Source of the DNA: JAAGZL01 sp964628835
GTDB taxonomy: Bacteria > Pseudomonadota > Gammaproteobacteria > Chromatiales > Chromatiaceae
Assembly: GCA_964628835.1 (NCBI GenBank)
Contig: CAZVME010000004.1
Location: 21,371-85,370, forward strand
Length of the DNA: 64,000 nucleotides
Reading direction: 5' to 3'
Below are positions 41,995 to 50,790 of the stretch, piece after piece. The notes beneath the pieces were generated by a model. That model saw nothing but the letters and a program-made list of their open reading frames with translations, was not told the origin of the DNA and ran no database searches. The position numbers and the translations under genes were made by a program. Every line of letters starts with the position of its first letter. Position 1 is the first letter of the stretch.

Positions 41995-43026
41995 CTAGTG
42001 GCCCTCACTCCTAATCTTGTCCAGACGCTTTTTGGCCAACTGACTGGCGGTAGAATTGGGATAACGACTCACCAGACCGCCCAGGGTCTTACGCGCTGCT
42101 CCCCACTGTTTCTTCTCATACTGGATATAACCGATTTTCAGCAATGCATCTGATATCTTGGGGCTGTTGGGAAAAACTCGCACCACCTTCTTGAACTCAG
42201 CCAGTGACGTATCAAAGTTCCTGGTCACATAGTTTGCCTCTGCCAGCCAGTACTGAGCATTGTCCGCCAGTCTGCTGCGCGGGTGCTGCTTCAGGAATGA
42301 TCTGAATGAGCGCTGGGCCAGATCGTACTTCCGATCCATCAGCAGATTGAACGCCTTCTGATAGCTGGACTTTTCACCAGGCGACGCCTGGGGTGGCGCC
42401 ACAGCCGGTCTTCTTACTGGTGGAGCAACCGCCACAGAGGTGCTGTTCAGCTGTCCTGTAGCTCTCCCTGCACGGGTACTGGAACTCACTACCGGAGGAA
42501 GCAGTGTCGGTTGTGGTTTTACCTGAACACCGGCAGGCCGCGCAGCTCCTGGATTTATGGCTGCTGCTGGGGGTTGAGCCCTGCCAGAAGCTATGGGAGT
42601 GGACTGCCAACTGGGCTGACCTGAAGATGCGGCAGCTCCTGGCTGCATCACACTCTTCTGAGGTGCAGCAGTGGCAGGCGGCACTGCGCCAGGCTGCATC
42701 GACTGCCCTGCAGGAGCCTCCCCGGAAAGCCGGGAGATCCTCTGATCAATATCGGTATAGAGGTCGATCTGACGCTGCTTCACACTCTCCATGGCATGAT
42801 TCTGCACCTCCACATCGCCGCGCAACTGCTGCATCTCCTGTTGCAGACTATCCAGACGCAACACCATATTGGAGATGGTGTTGATGCGACGCTCAAGCAA
42901 CTGCACCCGCTGTTCCAGCGAGGGTTTTTTGGGTGATCTCCTGTCATCACTTTCCGAAGAGAAGAAATCCACCGCACAAACCGGCGCAGCCAGAGCTGCC
43001 GCCAAAACACCAACCAATACTCTCAT
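41995..43026 (-). CDS. cpoB: Cell division coordinator CpoB (YbgF)
   Basis: 343 residues with a signal peptide (VLVGVLAAALAAPVCA). An N-terminal coiled coil (about 30-95, LEQRVQLLERRINTISNM) is followed by a long low-complexity Pro/Ala/Gln-rich linker (about 100-215), longer than usual, and a TPR domain (about 225-340, SYQKAFNLLMDRKYDLAQRS). CpoB links peptidoglycan synthesis to Tol-mediated outer-membrane constriction in the periplasm. It begins 19 nt after pal. Confidence 0.95.
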   Translation of the reverse strand: MRVLVGVLAAALAAPVCAVDFFSSESDDRRSPKKPSLEQRVQLLERRINTISNMVLRLDSLQQEMQQLRGDVEVQNHAMESVKQRQIDLYTDIDQRISRLSGEAPAGQSMQPGAVPPATAAPQKSVMQPGAAASSGQPSWQSTPIASGRAQPPAAAINPGAARPAGVQVKPQPTLLPPVVSSSTRAGRATGQLNSTSVAVAPPVRRPAVAPPQASPGEKSSYQKAFNLLMDRKYDLAQRSFRSFLKQHPRSRLADNAQYWLAEANYVTRNFDTSLAEFKKVVRVFPNSPKISDALLKIGYIQYEKKQWGAARKTLGGLVSRYPNSTASQLAKKRLDKIRSEGH

Positions 43027-43045
43027 ACCTTTCTACCCCTCAGAC

Positions 43046-43564
43046 TCAGTAAGCCAGTTCCACACGGCGGTTACTGGCCCATGAAGCCTCGTTGGTGGCA
43101 ATATCAGCAGGACGCTCTTCACCATAGCTTATGGTTGTAACCTGTCTCTCGGAGGCACCCTGCGCCAACAACAGACGCTTAACGGCATTGGCGCGACGCT
43201 CACCCAGAGCAATATTATATTCACGGGAGCCACGCTCATCCGCATGGCCCTCAACCGTCACCCTGACCTCTGGGTTTGCCGCCAGATAGCTGCCGTGGGC
43301 TACCACAACATCCTGGTAATCGGTCTGGATCTCGCTGACGTCATAGCCATAATAGATCACCCGGGTGGAGAGCAGGCTATTTGGATCATCCAAAGGACTT
43401 CCCGTCCAGGCGCCACCTTCGGTGGCCCCAGCGGTTCCGGCCTCAGCCACTGGCGCGCCATCCTCTCCATCCTGATCTCCACCAAGGCCAGGAATACTGG
43501 AACAGCCGGCCAGTGTTATCACTGTGGCCAACACAGGGATCAGTTTTACCATTTTCAATTTCAT
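43046..43564 (-). CDS. pal: Peptidoglycan-associated lipoprotein Pal
   Basis: About 172 residues. A lipoprotein signal with lipobox LAGC places it in the outer membrane; the C-terminal OmpA-like domain with VTVEGHADERGSREYNIALG and the DAP-binding Asp/Arg binds peptidoglycan. It partners TolB and TolA. The ATG at 43564 is chosen; a TTG three codons before overlaps the ribosome site AGAGGA. Confidence 0.97.
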   Translation of the reverse strand: MKLKMVKLIPVLATVITLAGCSSIPGLGGDQDGEDGAPVAEAGTAGATEGGAWTGSPLDDPNSLLSTRVIYYGYDVSEIQTDYQDVVVAHGSYLAANPEVRVTVEGHADERGSREYNIALGERRANAVKRLLLAQGASERQVTTISYGEERPADIATNEASWASNRRVELAY

Positions 43565-43569
43565 TTCTG

Positions 43570-44880
43570 TCAATTCCTCTGATTTGATCGACTAAACGGG
43601 GACCATGCAGGCTCGCGCACATCACCAGCCTGCAGGGCCAGCCTTTGCTTAATATTTCCATCTACAGAGACAGCTGCCAACTCCCCCTTGCCTTTGACCT
43701 TGGTGGCATATATTACCATGCTGCCATTAGGTGCAAAGCTAGGGGATTCATCCAGCCGTCCTTCACTCAAAATCCGCATCGCGTTCGTCTTCAGGTCCAG
43801 CAGGGCAACCCGGAAGGACCCACCTTTTCTGTTGATCATGGCCATGGTCTTTCCGTCAGGAGAGTACGAGGCGCGCGCATTATACTTGCCCTTGTAGGTG
43901 ACGCGTTGGACCTTGCCGCCAAACGCCGGAACCCGGTAGATCTGTGGCTGCCCACCACGGGCCGAGGTAAATACCACACGCTTGCCATCCGGGGACCAGG
44001 CGGGTTCAGTGTCAATCCCATAGTGTTTGGTGAGACGCAGCAGTGAGCGACGCTGCAAATTGAGCACATAGATATCTGGATTTCCGTCCTTGGACAGGGT
44101 CAGGGCCAGTTTTTTGCCATCGGGTGACCAGGCCGGGGCGCCATTGATACCCCTGTACGATGCCACCTTCTGGCGCTTTCCGGTATACACCCCCTGTACA
44201 TAGATCGATGCCTTTCTGCCCTCGAACGATACGTAGGCCAGCTTGCGCCCATCAGGTGACCAGGATGGAGACATGAGCGGCTCACTGGAAGTGACGATGG
44301 TCTGGGGGTTAAACCCGTCGGCATCGGCTACCTGCAACACTACACTCTGCCTGCCACCACCTTTGTTGATGGAGGTAACATAGGCCACCTTGGTGGAGAA
44401 CGCGCCGCGCTTGCCGGTGATCTTTTCGTAGATAATGTCTGCAATATGGTGGGCCGTGGCCCGCAGATCACGCTCGCTGGTGGGCACATTGTAGCCTGCC
44501 AGCTGCTCCTGCTTGAATACATCAAACAGCTGAAACCGTACCAGATAACCGCCAGCCCCATTGGACTGCACCTGCCCCACCACTAGGTTTTCCATCTTGA
44601 GTACGCGCCAATCCTTGAACGACACCTGCTTGCCATCTTTGGGGCGCGCCAACATATCCCGTACTGGCATGGGGTTGAACAGACCACTGCGCGCCAGATC
44701 GGCCCGGATAATCTCAGAGATATCGTGACTCGGTCCCCGTCCACCGCCCTGCCAGGCAAAGGGCACCACGGCTATGGGCAGTGCACCTTGAGCGCCCTCG
44801 GTAATTTGAATGGTAAGAGGCGCAGCCACAACTTGCAGATGCACCAGGTAGAGCAGAACAGATAGTAGAATCTTTCTCAT
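43570..44880 (-). CDS. tolB: Tol-Pal system protein TolB
   Basis: About 436 residues, a periplasmic protein with a signal peptide (ILLSVLLYLVHLQVVAA), an N-terminal alpha/beta domain and a six-bladed beta-propeller with repeated SPDGK motifs (SWSPDGRKLAYVS, AWSPDGKKLALT, AWSPDGKRVVFT). It shuttles between Pal and TolA. The stop is 5 nt before the pal start. Upstream in-frame codons to 44916 overlap tolA and are not used. Confidence 0.96.
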   Translation of the reverse strand: MRKILLSVLLYLVHLQVVAAPLTIQITEGAQGALPIAVVPFAWQGGGRGPSHDISEIIRADLARSGLFNPMPVRDMLARPKDGKQVSFKDWRVLKMENLVVGQVQSNGAGGYLVRFQLFDVFKQEQLAGYNVPTSERDLRATAHHIADIIYEKITGKRGAFSTKVAYVTSINKGGGRQSVVLQVADADGFNPQTIVTSSEPLMSPSWSPDGRKLAYVSFEGRKASIYVQGVYTGKRQKVASYRGINGAPAWSPDGKKLALTLSKDGNPDIYVLNLQRRSLLRLTKHYGIDTEPAWSPDGKRVVFTSARGGQPQIYRVPAFGGKVQRVTYKGKYNARASYSPDGKTMAMINRKGGSFRVALLDLKTNAMRILSEGRLDESPSFAPNGSMVIYATKVKGKGELAAVSVDGNIKQRLALQAGDVREPAWSPFSRSNQRN

Positions 44881-44887
44881 AGTAATT

Positions 44888-45769
44888 TTAGTTACCCCCA
44901 CTTGGTGCAAATTCAAAATTTATATCCCGAAATCGTTCAAATAGTCGCCCGCTTGGAACCGGCAGCGGATCGGCCTTGAGTACCGCAGCCCGGGCTGAGC
45001 GGTCAAAGGCGCCACTACCACTGCTCGCCACCACCTCTGCCGCTATCACATTGCCGCCAGCGGCCATGCGTATACGCAAGGTGCACTTCAATCCATCGCC
45101 GATACCAATCGGTCGGAGCCAACTGGCGGTTACCGCCTGCTGGATCAACCCTCGGTAGCGGTCCAGCTCACTGGCATTCCTTTCCGCCTCCATGGCAGCC
45201 CGCATCTCGGCCTCAGCCCTCTTCCGTTCCGCCAGTTTACGCTTCTTTGCCACTGCCGCCTTACGTTTTTTCGCTTCCGCAGCCTTGCGCTTCTTCTCCT
45301 CGGCGGCCTTACGTTTTTTTGCTTCCGCCTGTTTGCGCTTTTTCGCCTCTACGGCCTTACGCTTTTTAACCTCGGCGGCCTTGCGCTTTTTCGCTTCCGC
45401 CTTGCGTTTGGCCTCGACCTTACGCTTGATCTCCGCCTTCTCCTGCACCTTGCGTTTCTTCTTCAGGTCGGCAATGCGTTTCTCTTCTTTTTTGCTTTTC
45501 TTGCGCAAATCCTCCAGTCGTTTGATCTCCTTGCTCCTGGCCGCTACCGCCTTCTCCTGTTTGTTCTTCTCTGCCTGTTTTAGCCGTTTGACCTCTGCAT
45601 CCACCTTGGCTGCATCCACCACCCTGGCCTGCACCACATCCGGCTTATATTTTTTCAGCTCCGGCTGCTCCCACCAATCCAGACCAAAGATCATCAACAG
45701 GATGATGGCCAGATGCATAATGATCGCTATGGCCGCTGCTAGCGGATTCTGTTTGAGAATCTGAAACAC
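44888..45769 (-). CDS. tolA: Tol-Pal energy-transducing protein TolA
   Basis: 293 residues. One N-terminal span (about 10-31) anchors it in the inner membrane; residues about 55-205 are a very Lys/Ala/Glu-rich helix with repeated KKRKA units; the C-terminal domain (about 210-293) binds TolB and Pal and has the TonB-like GLKCTLRIRMAAGG. The start is GTG directly after the tolR stop. The G+C-rich KKRK repeats make this stretch repetitive at DNA level, which is normal for tolA. Confidence 0.95.
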   Translation of the reverse strand: MFQILKQNPLAAAIAIIMHLAIILLMIFGLDWWEQPELKKYKPDVVQARVVDAAKVDAEVKRLKQAEKNKQEKAVAARSKEIKRLEDLRKKSKKEEKRIADLKKKRKVQEKAEIKRKVEAKRKAEAKKRKAAEVKKRKAVEAKKRKQAEAKKRKAAEEKKRKAAEAKKRKAAVAKKRKLAERKRAEAEMRAAMEAERNASELDRYRGLIQQAVTASWLRPIGIGDGLKCTLRIRMAAGGNVIAAEVVASSGSGAFDRSARAAVLKADPLPVPSGRLFERFRDINFEFAPSGGN

Positions 45770-46195
45770 CTAGTTCTCCGGAATTTCCGTTATCAGACCC
45801 ACATTTGGCGCTCCCGCCCTTTGGATCATCACCATGGCCTCGACCACATGACCATAATCCACGGCGCGGTCTCCCCGCACCATGATCGGGGTCTTGGGGC
45901 GATACTTCAGCACCGCGGCAATCCTGGTCATCAGGATCTCAGGTTCCACCGGATCATTCTTGCCCTCGCCAATGTCGATAAACATCTCGCCCTTGGCATT
46001 CACCGACACCACCACCGGATCATCCGCCTCTGGCGGCAGCGGTTCCGCATCAGCCTGTGGTAAATCCACCTTCACTCCCTGGGTCAGGAGTGGTGCGGTA
46101 ATCATGAATATCACCAGCAGTACCAGCATCACATCGATGTAGGGCACCACATTGATCTCTGCTATGGGGCGACGACTATTCTTCTGGCGGCTCAT
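45770..46195 (-). CDS. tolR: Tol-Pal proton-channel subunit TolR
   Basis: 141 residues, an ExbD/TolR family protein with one N-terminal span (VMLVLLVIFMITAPLL) carrying the proton-pathway Asp in PYIDVMLV, and a periplasmic domain. It works with TolQ to couple the proton gradient to TolA. The ATG at 46195 is used; a TTG five codons upstream is possible. The stop abuts the tolA GTG. Confidence 0.96.
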   Translation of the reverse strand: MSRQKNSRRPIAEINVVPYIDVMLVLLVIFMITAPLLTQGVKVDLPQADAEPLPPEADDPVVVSVNAKGEMFIDIGEGKNDPVEPEILMTRIAAVLKYRPKTPIMVRGDRAVDYGHVVEAMVMIQRAGAPNVGLITEIPEN

Positions 46196-46231
46196 AGACT
46201 GCCCCGGCAACTACTGGGTTGGTATAAACCT

Positions 46232-46903
46232 CTAGACATGCGCCTGCCGTTGCAGAATGGTGGTGAACTCATCCAGAAAGTCTTCGTAGCGACTATTCAG
46301 CCGTTCCACATCGTTGGAGTACCGGTTGTAGGCCACCACTGCCGGGATAGCGGCGAACAGGCCCATGGCGGTTGCAATCAGGGCCTCGGCAATGCCGGGA
46401 GCCACCAGCGACAGAGTGGCCTGCTTCACATTGCCCAGGGCAGTGAATGAGTTCATGATCCCCCACACCGTACCGAACAGCCCCACGTAAGGACTGGTTG
46501 AACCCACGGTTGCCAGGAAGGATAGATTGGTTTCCAGACCGTCCATCTCCCGACTCATGGCAACGTGCATGGCACGTCTGGCACCCTCCACCACCGCCAT
46601 GGGCTCGATATCGGCATGCTTGCGCAGACGGGTAAACTCTTGAAATCCGGCATGAAAGATATTTGCCATACCGGCAGAGGCTTCATTGCCACCGACCTGA
46701 CTGTAGAGCTCCCCCATATCGCCACCGGACCAGAAGCGCTTCTCAAATGCGTCTGCCGCCTTGCGCGCCTTCTTCAACACCCGAGAGCGATCAAAGATCA
46801 TGGTCCAGGATATGACCGAGGCCAGCATCAGAGAGGCCATAACCAGCTGCACCAGTGGGCTGGCATTGAGTACCAGATGAAAAAACGATAGCTCAGACTG
46901 CAT
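46232..46903 (-). CDS. tolQ: Tol-Pal proton-channel subunit TolQ
   Basis: 223 residues with three spans (about 15-37, 130-155 and 165-190) and the ExbB/TolQ signature TVGSTSPYVGLFGTVWGIM followed by APGIAEALIATAMGLFAAIP. It forms the pentameric stator around TolR. It overlaps ybgC by 11 nt and begins the tol genes proper. Confidence 0.97.
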   Translation of the reverse strand: MQSELSFFHLVLNASPLVQLVMASLMLASVISWTMIFDRSRVLKKARKAADAFEKRFWSGGDMGELYSQVGGNEASAGMANIFHAGFQEFTRLRKHADIEPMAVVEGARRAMHVAMSREMDGLETNLSFLATVGSTSPYVGLFGTVWGIMNSFTALGNVKQATLSLVAPGIAEALIATAMGLFAAIPAVVAYNRYSNDVERLNSRYEDFLDEFTTILQRQAHV

Positions 46904-47324
46904 CCGGCAGCTCCTTCAGGATAGTTTCGGGTATGGGACGGGGACGGAATTTAGTTGCGTCGATGCTGGCTATCTGAACTTTGCCACTGCAAAGGGTGGC
47001 GCCACTGCTGGTATTTGTAATTTCCTGCCTGAATATCATGCTCGCTCTCTTGCGTTCAACTATCCCCACGCGCACCTCCAGCGCATCATTGAATCTGGCA
47101 GGTGCGACAAAATCTATCTCCACTCGTCTCACAGCGAAGATGATCCCTTCGTTTTCTGCCAGTAAATCTTGCTCAAACCCCAGATGGCGCAGCCACTCGG
47201 TCCTGGCCCGCTCCATGAATTTCAGGTAGTTGGCGTAGTACACCACCCCGCCAGAATCTGTATCCTCGTAGTAGACCCTGATTGGCCAGATAAATTCCTT
47301 GGCAGATGTGTTTTTTTCAGTCAT
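46893..47324 (-). CDS. ybgC: Acyl-CoA thioesterase YbgC
   Basis: About 143 residues of the 4-hydroxybenzoyl-CoA thioesterase hotdog family. The active-site motif is YYEDTDSGGVVYYANYLKF. The Tol-associated YbgC acts on short acyl-CoAs or acyl-ACP and is conserved in front of tolQ. The start chosen is the Met before TEKNTSAKEF; no good ribosome site was seen and an upstream frame of 23 more codons is not supported. Confidence 0.94.
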   Translation of the reverse strand: MTEKNTSAKEFIWPIRVYYEDTDSGGVVYYANYLKFMERARTEWLRHLGFEQDLLAENEGIIFAVRRVEIDFVAPARFNDALEVRVGIVERKRASMIFRQEITNTSSGATLCSGKVQIASIDATKFRPRPIPETILKELPDAV

Positions 47325-47610
47325 GGAGTTTGTTGAATATTGTCCAGCTTTTTTTACCTGGGAACAGTGACCATTCGCACGCTTTACTATCATACAAACG
47401 CAATGGAAGCGCCTATGGGGTTAATCCACTTTCTAGTTAATTTTTGTACCGATTTAATAGCCGCATATTGTCTAATAATTTCACCTATCCTACAAAGGGA
47501 TTCCCCAGTGATTTGGCAACATTTTTGCCAAACCGGTGATAAAACCACTTTAATCGGACGTTGAAGCAGTTCACATGGCGTATATTCGTGATACCAACCG
47601 CCTTGGAGGG

Positions 47611-48663
47611 TTACTCGGGTGAGAACATATCCGGGGTTTCAGGCAGACCAGAGCCCCCGCCCGCAACCGGGGTAAGTCCAAAATGGAGATAGGCAGCCCG
47701 GGTGGCCACCCGGCCGCGGGGGGTGCGCATCAGAAACCCCTGCTGGATCAGATACGGCTCCAGCACATCCTCGATGGTGCCTCGCTCCTCGCCGATGGCC
47801 GCAGCCAGGCTGTCCACCCCCACCGGTCCACCGTCAAACTTCTTGATCACCGCCGAGAGTAATCTGCGGTCCATGTTGTCAAAGCCGTTGTTATCCACCT
47901 TGAGCATAGCCAGGGCGAGATCAGCCACCTCCTTGGTGATGCGGCCATCCGCCTTGACCTGGGCATAGTCACGCACCCGACGCAGCAGGCGGTTGGCGAT
48001 ACGCGGGGTACCCCGGGAGCGGCGCGCAATCTCACTAGCTCCGGCGTCGTCGATCTCAATGTTCATGATCCCGGATGAACGCTGAACGATATGGGTCAGG
48101 TCCTGGGTGGAGTAGAACTCCAGCCGCTGCACAATACCGAAACGATCCCGCAGGGGCGAGGTAAGAAGACCAGCTCGGGTGGTGGCGCCCACCAGGGTGA
48201 ACGGGGGCAGATCCAGCTTGATGGAGCGGGCAGCTGGTCCCTCACCAATCATGATATCCAGCTGAAAATCTTCCAGGGCCGGATACAGCACCTCCTCCAC
48301 CACTGCGGACAGACGATGGATCTCATCCACAAACAGCACGTCATTGGGTTCAAGATTGGTTAGCAGGGCCGCCAGATCACCCGGTTTTTCTAGTACCGGG
48401 CCAGAGGTCTGGCGCAGACCCACCCCCATTTCATTGGCCACGATATGGGCCAGGGTGGTCTTACCCAGCCCCGGAGGACCGAAGATCAGCACATGGTCCA
48501 GGGCCTCTTCCCGCCCGCGGGCCGCCTGGATAAAGATCTCCATCTGATCCCGCACCGTGGGCTGCCCCACATAGTCACTGAGGCTTTTCGGGCGGATGGC
48601 CCGGTCTACAGCGGCATCATCTGAGCCGGCCTCCGGGATTATTATTGGGTCATGTCCTGACAT
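47611..48663 (-). CDS. ruvB: Holliday junction branch-migration ATPase RuvB
   Basis: 350 residues, a hexameric AAA+ motor. Walker A is GPPGLGKTTL, Walker B DEIHR, sensor 1 in GATTRAG, and the C-terminal winged-helix DNA-binding domain has EPYLIQQGFLMRTPRGR. It drives branch migration with RuvA. It is separated from ruvA by about 160 bp that contain dispersed repeat copy 3; normally these genes are adjacent. Confidence 0.98.
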   Translation of the reverse strand: MSGHDPIIIPEAGSDDAAVDRAIRPKSLSDYVGQPTVRDQMEIFIQAARGREEALDHVLIFGPPGLGKTTLAHIVANEMGVGLRQTSGPVLEKPGDLAALLTNLEPNDVLFVDEIHRLSAVVEEVLYPALEDFQLDIMIGEGPAARSIKLDLPPFTLVGATTRAGLLTSPLRDRFGIVQRLEFYSTQDLTHIVQRSSGIMNIEIDDAGASEIARRSRGTPRIANRLLRRVRDYAQVKADGRITKEVADLALAMLKVDNNGFDNMDRRLLSAVIKKFDGGPVGVDSLAAAIGEERGTIEDVLEPYLIQQGFLMRTPRGRVATRAAYLHFGLTPVAGGGSGLPETPDMFSPE

Positions 48664-48707
48664 AGTGTCTTATCTGCATGTATTTAATATTCACCTGACA
48701 AAAAATG

Positions 48708-48793
48708 ACTCTCGCCAAGACGCCAAGAACGCAAAGTTATAACTCATTGTTATCAAAGTGTTAATAGTGGTTTCCTTTGCAGCTTTGTGAGAG
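48708..48793. repeat. Dispersed intergenic repeat, copy 3
   Basis: Begins ACTCTCGCCAAGACGCC and shares AAGAACGCAAAGTTAT with copy 2; the far end, AGCTTTGTGAGAG, is the degenerate inverted arm. It lies between ruvA and ruvB, in the same orientation as the other two copies. Confidence 0.7.
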
Positions 48794-48824
48794 AAACCTG
48801 GGTGTTTATAGGCGCACACTGCAC

Positions 48825-49430
48825 TTATGTAGTAACAGCCGCTTTGAGTGAAGCACGGATAATCTCTTCGCTGGAGAGACCTTCGCTCTCAATGGCCCGC
48901 ACCATACGACTGGCATTATTGGGTTTGTAACCCAGCGCAATCAGGGCACCCACCGCATCGGCCACCGGGCTGTGTTCCACCGTCTGGGATCTACCTGCGG
49001 ACGCAGCACCGCTCGGGGCCAGATCCAACTTACTCAGGCGGTCGCGCATCTCCACGATCAAGCGTTCTGCGGTCTTTTTGCCGATCCCTGGCAGGCGTAC
49101 CAGGGCGGCCGTGTCCTCCAACTGCACACAGGAGGCAAACTCATCGGCGCTCATGCCGGAGAGGATGGCCAGGGCCATCTTGGCCCCCACGCCGCTTACC
49201 TTGAGCAGGGCGCGAAACAGGACCCTTTCCGACTCGGAGGCGAAGCCATATAGCACGTGGGCATCATCGCGGATGGCCAGGTGGGTGAATAGCACCACCT
49301 GCTTGCCCAGCGCGGGCAGGTCATAGAAAGTGGACATGGGGGACTCTACATCGTAGCCCACGCCGTTGACGTCCAGCAGCAGAGATGGGGGATTCTTCGA
49401 GATCAGCTCACCGCGCAGCCGCCCTATCAT
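48825..49430 (-). CDS. ruvA: Holliday junction-binding protein RuvA
   Basis: 201 residues of usual length. The N-terminal OB domain (MIGRLRGELI), two helix-hairpin-helix motifs in KVSGVGAKMALAIL and LPGIGKKTAERLIVEM, and a C-terminal domain III (ALGYKPNNASRMVRAIE) that contacts RuvB. Overlaps ruvC by 4 nt. Confidence 0.98.
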   Translation of the reverse strand: MIGRLRGELISKNPPSLLLDVNGVGYDVESPMSTFYDLPALGKQVVLFTHLAIRDDAHVLYGFASESERVLFRALLKVSGVGAKMALAILSGMSADEFASCVQLEDTAALVRLPGIGKKTAERLIVEMRDRLSKLDLAPSGAASAGRSQTVEHSPVADAVGALIALGYKPNNASRMVRAIESEGLSSEEIIRASLKAAVTT

Positions 49431-49927
49431 CTACGCCCCCCGGCCTTGATGTTGAGCAAGGTGCTATTGGAGTGGGCGTGGCTAATAGCCACCGCCAGGG
49501 CATCGGCCTGATCCGCAGCCAGTTTCTCTTTTAGTTGCAGGATCAGTTTGATCATGTGCTGCACCTGTTCCTTGTCCGCGGCCCCGGTCCCCACCACCGC
49601 CTGCTTGATCCGGCGTGGGGTGTACTCGGCTATTTCGAGTCCAGCCATGACACCGGCACAGACCGCCGCACCCCGGGCGTGACCCAGTTTCAGCGCTGAG
49701 GATGGGTTCTTGGAGACAAATACCTCTTCCACCGCCATCTCGGTAGGGGCGTACTCCTGTATCACTTGTGACACCGCCCGAAAGATCTCTCCCAGGCGTT
49801 CCGGCAATTCACCCTTGCCCAGCTTGATGCAACCACTGGCTATGTGCACACTGTTTCTGCCATCGCTCTCAATCACCCCATAGCCGGTTATGCGTGAACC
49901 TGGGTCGATACCGAGAATGCGACGCAT
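49427..49927 (-). CDS. ruvC: Holliday junction resolvase RuvC
   Basis: 166 residues with the RNase H-like fold. Catalytic acids are expected at Asp7 (GIDPGSRITGYG), Glu68-69 (AVEEVF) and the C-terminal DQADALAVAISH. It cuts Holliday junctions held by RuvAB. The ATG lies 46 nt after yebC. Confidence 0.98.
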   Translation of the reverse strand: MRRILGIDPGSRITGYGVIESDGRNSVHIASGCIKLGKGELPERLGEIFRAVSQVIQEYAPTEMAVEEVFVSKNPSSALKLGHARGAAVCAGVMAGLEIAEYTPRRIKQAVVGTGAADKEQVQHMIKLILQLKEKLAADQADALAVAISHAHSNSTLLNIKAGGRR

Positions 49928-49972
49928 ATCAGTGGGTTACTCCGTAGGCCAAGAGGTTATATCTGCGGCTCA

Positions 49973-50719
49973 CTAACCCAGGGCCTCCATGATCTCATCC
50001 GAGATTTCGGCGTTGGTATATACCTCCTGCACGTCGTCCAGGTCCTCCAGGGTATCCACCATGCGCATAAGCTTTTCTGCGGTATCCTGGTCCATCTCGG
50101 CAGTGGTGGAGGCGTTGAAGGTAACCTCGGCGTTATCCGGCTGAAACCCGGCGGCGATCATCCCGTCATTTACCGTGGTGAACTCCTCTGGCGAGGTCAT
50201 GACATCAATAGAACCGTCATCATTGCTCACCACATCATCGGCCCCAGCCTCCAGCGCGGCCTCCATGATGCCATCCTCGTCGGCTCCTGGTGCGTAGCTG
50301 ATGATGCCCTGCTTATTGAACATGTAGGCCACGGAACCGTCGGTCCCCAGATTGCCACCATGTTTGGTAAAGGCGTGACGCACCTCAGATGCAGTGCGGT
50401 TCCGGTTGTCAGTCATGCAGTCGACGATTACAGCGGTTCCACCTGGGCCATAGCCCTCGTAACGGATATCTTCGTAATCCTCACCTTCGCCAGCACCGGC
50501 GCCACGCTTGATGGCCCGATCAATGGTGTCTTTGGGTACATTGGCCCCATTGGCCTTGTCCACCGTCAAACGTAGTCTGGGATTAGCATCGATATCCCCA
50601 CCGCCCTCCTTGGCCGCGACGGTCACTTCCCGCAGCAGCTTGGTCCAGACCTTGCCGCGTTTTTTGTCGGTAGCGGCCTTTTTATGTTTGATATTGGCCC
50701 ATTTACTATGTCCAGCCAT
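49973..50719 (-). CDS. yebC: YebC/PmpR family protein
   Basis: 248 residues of the YebC family, with MAGHSKWANIKHKK at the start and GYGPGGTAVIVDCMTDNRNR. Family members act as transcription regulators or, in recent work, as ribosome-associated factors at proline-rich stretches. It is normally the gene before ruvC, as here. Confidence 0.97.
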   Translation of the reverse strand: MAGHSKWANIKHKKAATDKKRGKVWTKLLREVTVAAKEGGGDIDANPRLRLTVDKANGANVPKDTIDRAIKRGAGAGEGEDYEDIRYEGYGPGGTAVIVDCMTDNRNRTASEVRHAFTKHGGNLGTDGSVAYMFNKQGIISYAPGADEDGIMEAALEAGADDVVSNDDGSIDVMTSPEEFTTVNDGMIAAGFQPDNAEVTFNASTTAEMDQDTAEKLMRMVDTLEDLDDVQEVYTNAEISDEIMEALG

Positions 50720-50790
50720 GAAACACCCTCAGTCACATTAAAATATTGCGCTAAAGTCTATCATTCCCAGGGGATGTCAGGACATACGTT

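Noticed and set aside
45192..45764. Phe/Arg/Leu-rich open frame on the plus strand and DNA repeats
   Set aside because: These follow from the KKRKA-type repeats of tolA on the other strand, a normal property of tolA.
47512..47532. Hairpin TTTGGCAA-cattt-TTGCCAAA after ruvB
   Set aside because: It has no T run and a weak position with respect to a transcript end; not called as a terminator.
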